From positions 4,146,001-4,210,000 of the forward strand of contig NZ_CP143867.1 of the NCBI RefSeq assembly GCF_036416795.1: a DNA stretch of 64,000 nt, read 5' to 3'. The position numbers and the translations under genes are program-made. Numbering within the stretch: the stretch's first letter is position 1; each line of letters opens with the position of its first letter. The notes under the pieces were generated by a model. The model saw only the letters and a program-made list of their open reading frames with translations. It made no database searches and was not told the origin of the DNA. Source of the stretch: Bacteroides sp. MSB163 (GTDB lineage Bacteria; Bacteroidota; Bacteroidia; Bacteroidales; Bacteroidaceae). Shown here piece after piece: positions 10,221 through 17,782 of this stretch.

Positions 10221-10457
10221 ATGAAAGAAGAAAACTTAGATGAGAAAGTCCCTGTCCGTGCTTATACCAAAGCCGACCTTGCCATGCTTTACAATCCCGG
10301 TGTATGTATTACTACCGCCCTTCAGCTTCTCCGCCGGTGGATTTACGCTAACAGGCAACTGATGGCGGAACTGAAGGAAGCGGGTTATAACAAGAACCGC
10401 CATTCTTACCTGCCCCTTGAAGTGAGACTTATATTCAAGTATCTCGGTGAGCCTTAA
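10221..10457 (+). CDS. DUF4248 domain protein
   Basis: A 78-residue protein from ATG 10221 (MKEENLDEKVPVRAYTKADL) with the DUF4248 signature: YTKADLAMLYNPG, then ALQLLRRWIYANRQLMAELKEAGY, and a final LPLEVRLIFKYLGEP. The pattern suggests a small helix-turn-helix-like fold, but its function is not established. A longer reading from 10179 adds 14 residues without family similarity and was not used. DUF4248 genes are regular members of the HU/smalltalk/VapE-primase cluster. It converges on the primase-like gene across a double hairpin. Confidence 0.8.
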   Translation: MKEENLDEKVPVRAYTKADLAMLYNPGVCITTALQLLRRWIYANRQLMAELKEAGYNKNRHSYLPLEVRLIFKYLGEP

Positions 10458-10518
10458 ACGGTTTGAATCCGGCGAATGAAATATTTGTGCTTTTTGTAAA
10501 TAAAACGCCAATATATGT

Positions 10519-10573
10519 AACGGGTGATAAGATATGATGTAATGCTGCATTACATATATTCTTATCACCCGTT
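10519..10573. terminator. Double hairpin between convergent DUF4248 and VapE-like genes
   Basis: An outer 14-bp perfect stem (AACGGGTGATAAGA, 10519-10532, with 10560-10573) encloses an inner 8-bp stem (ATGTAATG, 10537-10544, with 10548-10555). It lies between two convergent stop codons, so termination is the simplest role. Neither side has a clear U-run, and the nested form is larger than ordinary terminators. Confidence 0.55.
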
Positions 10574-10588
10574 CCGTTATATGATAAC

Positions 10589-12790
10589 TCACCTCCCGAA
10601 TCCATTGTTTACCTCATCATTCTGCAAGTCCACCACTTCATATTCGGTGCTTCCCTGCGCGTTCCTTCTCGTGCGGAACCTGTATTTCTCCAGCGACAAC
10701 ACCAGTGTCTGTATCGCCTGCCTGTTCACCTGTATCTTTCCGTAGATGGCAATCTTGCTGAGTATGGCCGCTGCGGGCATCCACTTCACACAGGTATCTT
10801 CGGGTTCCGGTTTCCGGAAATATACCAGCAGATTCTCCTCCACCGGATCCTTCATGCGATGCATTTCGTTGTGCCGGTTCAGTTCGTCTATCTCTTCCCC
10901 TTCGTACCAGTATTGATATCCTCCGTTCAGCAGCGCGTATGCCTGCGCATATATCCCTTCGTAATTGACGGGCGTTCTGTAATCCATCGAAATAACGGAG
11001 GATGGCAGAAATCGTCTGTTTCCTCCTATATCCTGCAGGCACAGTCGGTTGTTGGTGCTGGCAATGAAGGACGCGCGTCGTATGAAGGATAGTGTCTGTA
11101 TGTCGTATACTTTTCGTTCCGTGACGCTCTCCTGTGTGATGGTTCTTTTGAGTCCTGCCAGGTCACTGATTCTGGCTCCGTCAAACTCCTCCATATTGAT
11201 GATGAGGTGCGTGCTTAGCATCAGCTGGTGGTCCTTGTTTTCCGGATTGGCCATTCCGTTCCGGTAATATTCCCTCCATTCAGGAGGCAGGAGCCTTCGT
11301 ATCCATGTGCTCTTTCCTTTTCCCTGCTCTGAGTAGAGTATGATGACGAGATGGTTCACCGCCTCGTCCTGCAATGCGCATGCCAGCATTCCCACGAACC
11401 ACTTTCTGAAACTTTTCTTCCAGAACTTCTGGTCTTCGGTCTGTACGGTTTCTGCCAGCTGCCCGATGTAATCGGTCACTCCGTCCCATGGCTTGAGCTT
11501 CTCAATGTAGTCCGTGAAAGGATTGAATTCCCTGGGATATGAAGAGTTTACAATCGCCTTCACGTAATCCAGCGAACACTTGATTCCTGCCAGTTGCAGT
11601 TCCAGGAATATGGCGTTGTAGCTTGTTGCTCTTACGGGTCGTAGCTTGCCTGTCCATTTTTCTGTCTTCTCGTTGAAGTCGAGATACTCCAGTCGGTCCA
11701 TTATAATGTTCCTTCGGAAATCATAATGCGTTTTCAGGAAATCGAGCAGCTGATGAATCGTGTCCGGCTTCTCTTCTTCCTTGCGCATGTTGGCTTCCGT
11801 TGTCCTGTCGGTATAGATGTACGCGTTGTGTATGGGCGCTGCCGCGTTGAACTCTTCACTGCCGAATTTTTCCTGTGCCAGACGCATGACCACTTCTTCT
11901 TCCAGGCCTTTCGTATAGCACTTGTTTCCCAGTGCGAAGATGAAGCAGTCCCGTTTTCCCGGTTCAAACTTTGATATCCTCTTCACCGCAAGCACCGCCT
12001 TGCTGAATTCCATTCTTTCCCAGGGTTCGGCTTCCGCCTTTCCGCTTTCCGGCTTATCACTCATAACTTTATCACTCACCGGTTTATCATTTGTCACCTT
12101 ACCACTTATCACTTTCTCACTTACCGTTTTTTTCCTTCCCGGCTGTGGCTTTTCGGGCGGAACGATGGTAGTCAGTATCTCGTCCACCTCTTTCATTAGT
12201 TCTTCATTCAGGTATGCCTTTTCATCGAAGGAGGTGAAGAATCCCCTTGATATGTCTTTGCCGCTGCCGTCCACTTCCACGCCGAGCAACTGTTCGTAAT
12301 ATTCCTTGCAGGCATTGTACATGGCCAGGTGATGTTTTTCCAACGTGTTGAATTCCACTTTATCTTCTTCTGCCAGTGTATCCCTCAGCCGGATGGCATA
12401 AGCTGTTTTCAGAAACACGAAAACCTTGAACCCGTGCCCTTTTGGGGTGAGGAAAGAAGCCAGCGTGTTGGGATCTTCATTAATTTTTTTCCTCAGCTCT
12501 TCCAGCTTCTCTTCGGGCTGGTCGTCAATGTCCAGCAGGGTGACATGTGTATAGCTTGTTATGCTGTAGGCCTGCCTTTTTTCCTTGTATCCTGCCGTGA
12601 CGGTGTAGAATGGCAACTGTTTCTTCACATTGTTCGCCTCTTCCGTCTTTCCCTGGCTGACGAGCATTCGGATTTTGAATACGAGCTTCGCATGCAGCCC
12701 TTTTGTGATGTTTTCCATTGCTTTTCGGAGAGTAATTTCTCCCCGTACATTACTGAATCCGCTGTATGCGGTAACCGGAATATTTTCCAT
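10589..12790 (-). CDS. BT4734-like primase / VapE-type P-loop protein (VirE N-terminal domain)
   Basis: A 733-residue protein. Residues 1-230 match the 'VirE N-terminal / BT4734-BF3469' domain, a primase-polymerase-like fold with THVTLLDIDDQPE and TPKGHGFKVFVF. Residues from about 380 match the virulence-associated E helicase-like ATPase: Walker A SEQGKGKSTWIRR near 490 and Walker B-like HLIINMEEFDG near 530. The two-part plan resembles replication proteins of mobile elements, but no integrase or mobilisation gene is near. A repetitive linker (see 12038-12127) joins the halves. It is commonly found before Bacteroides capsule loci; its job there is unknown. A 17-bp terminator upstream separates it from the next gene. 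Confidence 0.82.
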   Translation of the reverse strand: MENIPVTAYSGFSNVRGEITLRKAMENITKGLHAKLVFKIRMLVSQGKTEEANNVKKQLPFYTVTAGYKEKRQAYSITSYTHVTLLDIDDQPEEKLEELRKKINEDPNTLASFLTPKGHGFKVFVFLKTAYAIRLRDTLAEEDKVEFNTLEKHHLAMYNACKEYYEQLLGVEVDGSGKDISRGFFTSFDEKAYLNEELMKEVDEILTTIVPPEKPQPGRKKTVSEKVISGKVTNDKPVSDKVMSDKPESGKAEAEPWERMEFSKAVLAVKRISKFEPGKRDCFIFALGNKCYTKGLEEEVVMRLAQEKFGSEEFNAAAPIHNAYIYTDRTTEANMRKEEEKPDTIHQLLDFLKTHYDFRRNIIMDRLEYLDFNEKTEKWTGKLRPVRATSYNAIFLELQLAGIKCSLDYVKAIVNSSYPREFNPFTDYIEKLKPWDGVTDYIGQLAETVQTEDQKFWKKSFRKWFVGMLACALQDEAVNHLVIILYSEQGKGKSTWIRRLLPPEWREYYRNGMANPENKDHQLMLSTHLIINMEEFDGARISDLAGLKRTITQESVTERKVYDIQTLSFIRRASFIASTNNRLCLQDIGGNRRFLPSSVISMDYRTPVNYEGIYAQAYALLNGGYQYWYEGEEIDELNRHNEMHRMKDPVEENLLVYFRKPEPEDTCVKWMPAAAILSKIAIYGKIQVNRQAIQTLVLSLEKYRFRTRRNAQGSTEYEVVDLQNDEVNNGFGR
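12038..12127 (-). repeat. 15-bp tandem repeat in the VapE-like gene linker (6 copies)
   Basis: Six successive 15-bp units at 12038, 12053, 12068, 12083, 12098 and 12113, with + strand consensus roughly YTTATCACTYAYMRS. They encode degenerate five-residue repeats of the form (V/P)SDK(V/P), between the primase-like and ATPase halves. The array is in frame, so copy-number change would alter linker length without breaking the protein. Confidence 0.85.
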
Positions 12791-12854
12791 TTGTTTTTAG
12801 TTTGTTTTGGATCTGCCTTATGGCGGCACGAAATAGGGGATAATAATCGGAATG

Positions 12855-12891
12855 GCAAAAACGCCTTTTCACACTGAAAAGGCGTTTTTGC
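12855..12891 (-). terminator. Strong intrinsic terminator
   Basis: A perfect 17-bp stem (GCAAAAACGCCTTTTCA, 12855-12871, with 12875-12891) and a 3-nt loop, with A/T tracts on both sides of a GCC/GGC core. It lies 15 bp downstream of the 119-residue ORF and 65 bp upstream of the VapE-like gene, so it ends the former transcript. Confidence 0.88.
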
Positions 12892-12905
12892 ACAATTTTA
12901 GGTGT

Positions 12906-13265
12906 TTACTTATTTTTCTTCTTTTTTCTCGCTTCCTCCTCCTTTTCCTGAAATTCTTTTCTTAGGTTAATGATTTCAGTATTAATGCTTTTCAGGGCCA
13001 AAACACCTTTTTCATGTTTCCCTTTTTCAAAGAGTACAATGTGTTCCAGCTTCTTTGCCAGATCCATTGTTCCTTTGATTCCCGCATCTTTTTTGTGGTG
13101 CATAAGCATGTTTATCCATGGAGTGAGGAATTCCTTCCTCTCTTCAGCTCGGACTAAAATCCGTTCTCCAAATGCTTCATTTCCAACTAACAGGATATTG
13201 ATCCTGTCTTCTTTTCTCTCGATTTCGATGTTGTAGCCATCCTTGCAAGTGAGTTCGATACTCAA
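12906..13265 (-). CDS. Hypothetical protein (119 aa, charged C-terminus)
   Basis: I do not recognise this protein. It begins with TTG (MSIELTCKDGYNIEIERKED), has no signal peptide or membrane segment, and ends with a very charged, probably coiled-coil tail (LRKEFQEKEEEARKKKKNK). The N-terminal half looks like a small beta-rich domain. It ends at a strong terminator. It lies directly in front of the invertible promoter, so in the assembled orientation that promoter would read toward it, about 390 bp away. It may be a capsule-locus accessory gene; the coding evidence is length and composition only. Confidence 0.6.
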   Translation of the reverse strand: MSIELTCKDGYNIEIERKEDRINILLVGNEAFGERILVRAEERKEFLTPWINMLMHHKKDAGIKGTMDLAKKLEHIVLFEKGKHEKGVLALKSINTEIINLRKEFQEKEEEARKKKKNK

Positions 13266-13651
13266 GATTGTGTTTTTTTAGTCATAAAATCACAATTTTA
13301 GAAGTTAGTAATTTATTTTAAGTTTACTGTACGAAAGCAAAATTAACGGTTCTATCTGTAATATCTGCCATTCTTTTCAGTAAAAGTGAATATTTTCTGT
13401 TCTATGTGTTACACACAAAGTGGTAAATAGGTATGGGGGGCTACTACCTATTACTTATAGAATGTGTGTAACAGGTTATAAAGAAAAAATAGGGAAATAC
13501 GCGCCTGCATGTGTGTATACGCGGGTACATTATTATAAAAGAAACTGCGGGGTTGAGAGATGGTCTGGACAGAACTGTAAGGATGATGAAATAGGGGATA
13601 GGATAGGGGAGTATGAATATGGTGTTAATAATGATTGTCGTAAATAGTGGG
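13266..13651. other. Intergenic region before the invertible promoter
   Basis: About 390 bp without a credible gene. A 75-codon rightward ORF at 13420-13647 has composition unlike its neighbours and no recognisable motif. The part 13430-13640 is richer in G than its flanks. No repeat or promoter that I trust. Confidence 0.4.
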
Positions 13652-13881
13652 TGTCTTTTAATCGTTCGTTTAATGTGCGCAAAGATAATGCCCAGAAATG
13701 AAACAACAAAATATTCTGATAAAGAAAAATGAAATATTTTCTTTTTGCCTATATATATTACTAATATATAGCCTGTTACCTCTGAAATGAGATTGTAATT
13801 TTGAGATCACTTTCTTGTTGAAAGAATCTTAGTATGAAAACAACCTTCCAACCTGTCTTTTAAACGAACGATTAAAAGACA
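13652..13881. promoter_or_regulatory. Invertible promoter segment of the capsule locus (22-bp inverted repeats)
   Basis: Two perfect 22-bp inverted arms (13652-13673 and 13860-13881; core GTCTTTTAATCGTTCGTTTA) flank 186 bp. This fits the phase-variable capsule promoters known in Bacteroides fragilis, where serine recombinases invert short promoter segments between repeats of about 20 bp. The arm contains AAACGAACGA, resembling the Mpi-type half-site. The right arm is additionally part of a local palindrome (GTCTTTTAA, 8 nt, TTAAAAGAC; 13855-13880), which the left arm is not. The segment precedes upxY by about 200 bp. No recombinase gene is in the window, so inversion must be in trans. Confidence 0.9.
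13680..13710 (-). promoter_or_regulatory. Capsule promoter inside the invertible segment, OFF orientation
   Basis: On the minus strand a -33 TTTG (13707-13710), 19 nt, and a -7 TATCTTTG (13680-13687) match the Bacteroides consensus exactly. Transcription would start near 13673 and run away from the capsule genes. Inverting the segment would place the -7 box at 13846-13853 facing upxY. A rightward TAATTTTG at 13796-13803 also exists, but the expected -33 position reads CTGT, so it is weaker. Confidence 0.78.
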
Positions 13882-14081
13882 ATATATCTGTTTAATTAAT
13901 TAGTTTATAGCTCTTTACCTGCTATATGTCATGGTAATGAACAACTACGGGAAATCAATGGGCAAGAAGAACACAAAACTTACCATATCTTACATAAAGT
14001 GTTCGCAAATGATTGAAATTCAAGCGTGTGCAAGAACTTCAAAGCCCCGAGGGAACACCCTTTTCTGAAATAATCCTTGAA

Positions 14082-14618
14082 ATGGAAGCGGATAAAGAGA
14101 CTGAAATATGGTACGCCATGCGTGCCACGTACCGTAGAGAGCCTGATGCTATGCGCTTGCTTGAAAAGGAAAAAATGGGTTGTTTTATCCCCATGCAATA
14201 CAAGATCAGCATAAAGAAAGGTAAGAAAGTCCGTGCTTTGGTTCCGGTTGTCCACAACTTGCTGTTTGTCCATGCCTGTCCTTCGGATGTGAAGCGCATC
14301 AAATCACAGGTAAGCTATTTGCAATACATTACGGATACCCGTAGCGGTCAGAAGATTATTATCTCCGACAGTGAAATGCAACGCTTTATTGCTGTAGCCG
14401 GTACTTACAATGACCATCTCATGTACTTCCAACCGGATGAACTGAATTTGTCCAAAGGTACAAAAGTACGTATCACGGGTGGTGACTTCGAAGGACAGGA
14501 AGGTATTTTTCTGAAAGTAAAAGGCGCACGTGATCGTCGTGTGGTCATTGAGATACAAGGTGTTATTGCCGTTGCGCTTGCTACGATTCATCCGGATCTT
14601 ATAGAAGTAATCAAATAA
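14082..14618 (+). CDS. upxY: UpxY family capsule transcription antiterminator
   Basis: A NusG-like regulator of 178 residues from ATG 14082. It starts MEADKETEIWYAMRATYRRE, matching the NGN domain start of UpxY proteins, and continues with FIPMQY and LVPVVHNLLFVHA. The C-terminal half has a KOW-like segment, VRITGGDFEGQEGIFLKVKG. UpxY proteins act in cis on their own capsule operon leader to prevent premature termination. The frame is open further upstream to a TTG at 14013, but residues before 14082 do not resemble the family. A 45-codon ORF in another frame (13931-14068) overlaps the leader. It is the first gene after the invertible promoter. Confidence 0.92.
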   Translation: MEADKETEIWYAMRATYRREPDAMRLLEKEKMGCFIPMQYKISIKKGKKVRALVPVVHNLLFVHACPSDVKRIKSQVSYLQYITDTRSGQKIIISDSEMQRFIAVAGTYNDHLMYFQPDELNLSKGTKVRITGGDFEGQEGIFLKVKGARDRRVVIEIQGVIAVALATIHPDLIEVIK

Positions 14619-14692
14619 TTGATTGTTGACAATCATCATTGATAGTTAGCAGTTGATCAATCATAAATCTGAAATCATAAACTAAAATAATT

Positions 14693-15181
14693 ATGTCTCT
14701 TTCTGAAGAAACAGCTGCCCTTCAGCGTGCAGCGCACGAGCTGATGTATTTGGGGGGTGACGGGAGCCCCATCTATAGCGATGACTTGTCCCGTCGTAAC
14801 GGTGAAGTCTATCGCTTGACCACTGCTTTGTATGATTCCGGTGTCAAGGGTGTTACCATCGAAGAACAGGCGAACGTTTGTCTCGCTCTTCTGATGGGCT
14901 ACAGTGCCTCGTTTATTGACCACGGTGAGAAGCAACGGCATGTTCAGGAAGTGTTGGATCGTTGTTGGGATATTCTCGATAATCTTCCTGCTTCACTATT
15001 GAAGCTCCGTCTGCTAACTGCTTGCTATGGTGAGGTGTTTGACGAGCCTTTGGCGGACGAAGGCCGTATTATTATTGCTTCCTGGGATTCAGCATCGCTA
15101 ACTTCCGATCAACAGGAAGCTATCAAGGAGTTCCAAAATGTAGTTGATAATTCCTATCCATGGGAGTATATTGACGAATAA
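14693..15181 (+). CDS. upxZ: UpxZ family trans-inhibitor of capsule antitermination
   Basis: A 162-residue protein beginning MSLSEETAALQRAAHELMYL, with the UpxZ hallmarks LGGDGSPIYSDDL and GVTIEEQANVCLALLMGYSA. In B. fragilis, UpxZ proteins block the UpxY proteins of other capsule loci, so that one capsule dominates per cell. The position immediately downstream of upxY is canonical. It is probably helical and cytoplasmic, without membrane segments. The 74-bp spacer contains a small palindrome (GATTGTTGACAATC) near 14620 but no gene. Confidence 0.92.
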   Translation: MSLSEETAALQRAAHELMYLGGDGSPIYSDDLSRRNGEVYRLTTALYDSGVKGVTIEEQANVCLALLMGYSASFIDHGEKQRHVQEVLDRCWDILDNLPASLLKLRLLTACYGEVFDEPLADEGRIIIASWDSASLTSDQQEAIKEFQNVVDNSYPWEYIDE

Positions 15182-15192
15182 AGAAAGTACAA

Positions 15193-16638
15193 TTGACGGA
15201 TTCTTTAAGACATAAAACCATTCATGGTGTTGGGTGGAGTTTTATTGATAATATATCCAGTTCTGGTATAACCTTTTTGGTAGGACTTGTACTAGCTCGT
15301 TTATTGACTCCTGAAGAATATGGTATCATGGCCATAATTGCTATTTTCATAGCGGTTTCCAACTCCATTATAGACAGTGGCTTCTCTAATGCATTGATAC
15401 GAAAGACACGCATAGAACGGATTGATTATAGCACCGTTTTCTATTTTAATCTGACAGTTAGTATTCTTATTTATGTACTTTTATATTTAGCTGCTCCTGT
15501 AATCAGTGTATTCTTTAAGGAGCCTGTTTTAGTTGAAGTTATAAGAATCATAGGTTTGGTACTGATAATCAATGCGCTTGCCATTATTCCTCGTACCCGA
15601 TTTGTAAGGGACGTGGATTTTAAGACGCAAACCAAAGTTTCTTTAATATCTTCTATCAGCAGTGGAGTCATTGGGATAGGGATGGCACTCGGGGGGATGG
15701 GAGTTTGGAGTCTGGTTGGTCAGCAGATTTCCCGTCAATTTTTAAATACTTTGTTCTTGTGGGTATATAGTAAATGGCATCCGGTATGGGAATTTTCTAT
15801 GAAGAGTTTTAAGGAATTGTTTGGTTTTGGTTCTAAATTGTTGCTTTCAGGGTTACTGGATACTATCTATAAAAATATCTACTACATTATAATCGGACGT
15901 TTCTATACTTCTGCGCAGTTGGGGCAATATACTCGTGCAGAGCAGTTCAATATGATATTTTCCAGTAATCTAACCTCTGTTGTTCAGCGAGTCAGTTATC
16001 CGGTTTTAAGTTCCATACAAGAAGAGCCGGAACGCTTGAGGGAGGCATACCGGAAAGTGATTAAGATTACCATGTTGATAACTTTTGCATGTATGCTGGG
16101 GCTGGCTGCGGTTGCGAAACCATTGATTCTGATTTTGATAGGTGAAAAATGGTTGCCTGCCGTTTACTTCTTGCAAATCATCTGTTTCAGTGGAATGCTT
16201 TATCCCCTTCATGCCATCAACTTGAACATTCTGCAAGTAAAAGGGCGTTCGGATTTGTTTTTGAAACTGGAAATCATAAAGAAAATTATAGCTATGGGGC
16301 CTATGGTCGTGGGTATTGTCTATGGCATTGAATATATGTTATGGGGTGGTGTCTCGATCTCTTTTATCGCTTATTTTTTGAATAGCTATTATTCGGCCAA
16401 TTTGATAAACTATCCTACAAGCGAGCAAATAAAAGATGTATTGCCCACTTTTCTGACTTCTTTTGTGGTAGCGGCATTTATGTGGGGTGTTTCTTTCTGG
16501 AATATTTCTGTTTACGCTCTGTTGCCCATTCAGATTTTATCTGGAATATTGTTGGCACTATTTATATATGAAAAGTTGCATCTTGATGAGTATCTCGAAG
16601 TCAAACAGTTGGTTCTTAATGCCTTGAAGCGTAAATGA
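15193..16638 (+). CDS. Polysaccharide repeat-unit flippase (Wzx-like, MOP superfamily)
   Basis: A 481-residue integral membrane protein with about 12-14 hydrophobic segments. It starts at TTG 15193 (MTDSLRHKTIHGVGWSFID), the typical start of the PST/Wzx group of lipopolysaccharide exporters, followed by VGLVLARLLTPEEYGIMA and SGFSNALIR. Its expected role is to flip undecaprenyl-linked capsule repeat units across the inner membrane for polymerisation. It begins 12 bp after upxZ, so it is in the same operon. No ATG is available near the start that keeps the first helix. Confidence 0.9.
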   Translation: MTDSLRHKTIHGVGWSFIDNISSSGITFLVGLVLARLLTPEEYGIMAIIAIFIAVSNSIIDSGFSNALIRKTRIERIDYSTVFYFNLTVSILIYVLLYLAAPVISVFFKEPVLVEVIRIIGLVLIINALAIIPRTRFVRDVDFKTQTKVSLISSISSGVIGIGMALGGMGVWSLVGQQISRQFLNTLFLWVYSKWHPVWEFSMKSFKELFGFGSKLLLSGLLDTIYKNIYYIIIGRFYTSAQLGQYTRAEQFNMIFSSNLTSVVQRVSYPVLSSIQEEPERLREAYRKVIKITMLITFACMLGLAAVAKPLILILIGEKWLPAVYFLQIICFSGMLYPLHAINLNILQVKGRSDLFLKLEIIKKIIAMGPMVVGIVYGIEYMLWGGVSISFIAYFLNSYYSANLINYPTSEQIKDVLPTFLTSFVVAAFMWGVSFWNISVYALLPIQILSGILLALFIYEKLHLDEYLEVKQLVLNALKRK

Positions 16639-16666
16639 AAAACAAATATATATTTATTGTAGAAAA

Positions 16667-17782
16667 ATGGAAAAGAAAGTAATTACGGTTACTTCTCCTT
16701 TGCTTCCTTCGCTTGACGACTTTATGCCCTATTTGCAGGATATTTGGAATCGCAAGTGGCTGACCAATAACGGTCATTATCACCAGGAGCTGGAGAAGGC
16801 TTTATGTGAATATTTAAAAGTACCCTACATCAGTCTTTTCACTAATGGTACTTTGCCTTTGATGTGTGCCCTGCAGGCACTCCGTATTACAGGTGAGGTG
16901 ATAACAACGCCCTATAGTTTTGTTGCTACTACCCATTCCTTGTGGTGGAACGGCATCAAACCTGTGTTTGTGGATATTGACCCTAATACTTGCAATATAG
17001 ACCCCGACAAAATAGAAGTTGCCATTACTCCTAAGACCACTGCTATCATGCCTGTACATGTATATGGTAAGCCTTGTGATACGGAACGCATTCAGGAAAT
17101 TGCCGATAAGTATGGTTTAAAAGTAATCTACGATGCTGCCCATGCATTTGGCGTGGAAGTGAATGGCGGGTCTATTCTGAATGCGGGTGATATGTCCACA
17201 TTGAGTTTTCACGCTACGAAAGTCTACAACACCATTGAGGGTGGCGCTTTAGTATGTCAGGATGAAAAGACCAAAAAGCGTATTGATTACTTGAAGAATT
17301 TTGGTTTTGCCGGTGAGACAACTATTGTTGCTCCCGGTATCAATGGCAAGATGGATGAAGTGCGTAGTGCTTACGGTTTGTTAAATTTGAAGCAGGTGGA
17401 TGTTGCAATTGAATCCCGTCGGCAGGTAGCAATCAAATATCGTAAAGCATTAAGGAATGTGGAGGGTATCAGTTTTATGGAAGATATGCCGGGGGTCCGT
17501 CACAATTATTCTTATTTCCCCATTTTTATAGATGCCGAGAAATATGGCATGACGCGTGACGAACTATATTTCAAGATGAAAGAACAGCATGTTTTAGGCC
17601 GGCGGTATTTCTATCCTTTGATAAGTGAGTTCTCCACTTATCGAGGATGGGAATCCGCCAAGCCTGAGAATTTGCCGGTAGCAAATCGGGTGGCGGATAG
17701 TGTTATTTGTTTGCCGATGTATCATGGATTAAGTGATGAAGATATTAATAGAGTTATAAAGTCTATTCAATGCAACATTTGA
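16667..17782 (+). CDS. DegT/DnrJ/EryC1/StrS sugar aminotransferase
   Basis: A PLP-dependent aminotransferase of 371 residues that makes 4-amino- or 3-amino-deoxy sugars from nucleotide-linked keto sugars. Seen: TPYSFVATTHS near 85, PVHVYGKPCD near 128, DAAHAFGVEVNG near 155, and the PLP lysine in SFHATKVYNTIEGGA at about residue 185. The last segment gives the fold's usual C-terminal domain (GRRYFYPLISEF). The resemblance is closest to the VioA/WecE side of the family (dTDP-4-amino-4,6-dideoxyhexose), but donor and stereochemistry cannot be told by eye. It overlaps the next gene by 13 nt. Confidence 0.88.
   Translation: MEKKVITVTSPLLPSLDDFMPYLQDIWNRKWLTNNGHYHQELEKALCEYLKVPYISLFTNGTLPLMCALQALRITGEVITTPYSFVATTHSLWWNGIKPVFVDIDPNTCNIDPDKIEVAITPKTTAIMPVHVYGKPCDTERIQEIADKYGLKVIYDAAHAFGVEVNGGSILNAGDMSTLSFHATKVYNTIEGGALVCQDEKTKKRIDYLKNFGFAGETTIVAPGINGKMDEVRSAYGLLNLKQVDVAIESRRQVAIKYRKALRNVEGISFMEDMPGVRHNYSYFPIFIDAEKYGMTRDELYFKMKEQHVLGRRYFYPLISEFSTYRGWESAKPENLPVANRVADSVICLPMYHGLSDEDINRVIKSIQCNI

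Noticed and set aside
13433..13440. G6 tract as a second contingency site
   Set aside because: It lies in non-coding sequence and is too short to be persuasive.
13420..13647. 75-codon rightward ORF before the invertible promoter
   Set aside because: No recognisable motif, odd composition (many Tyr, Arg, Cys), no promoter or spacing to support it.
15688..15696. G-rich run within the flippase gene as a phase-variable tract
   Set aside because: The run is six G's (CTCGGGGGGATG) and the reading frame is intact.
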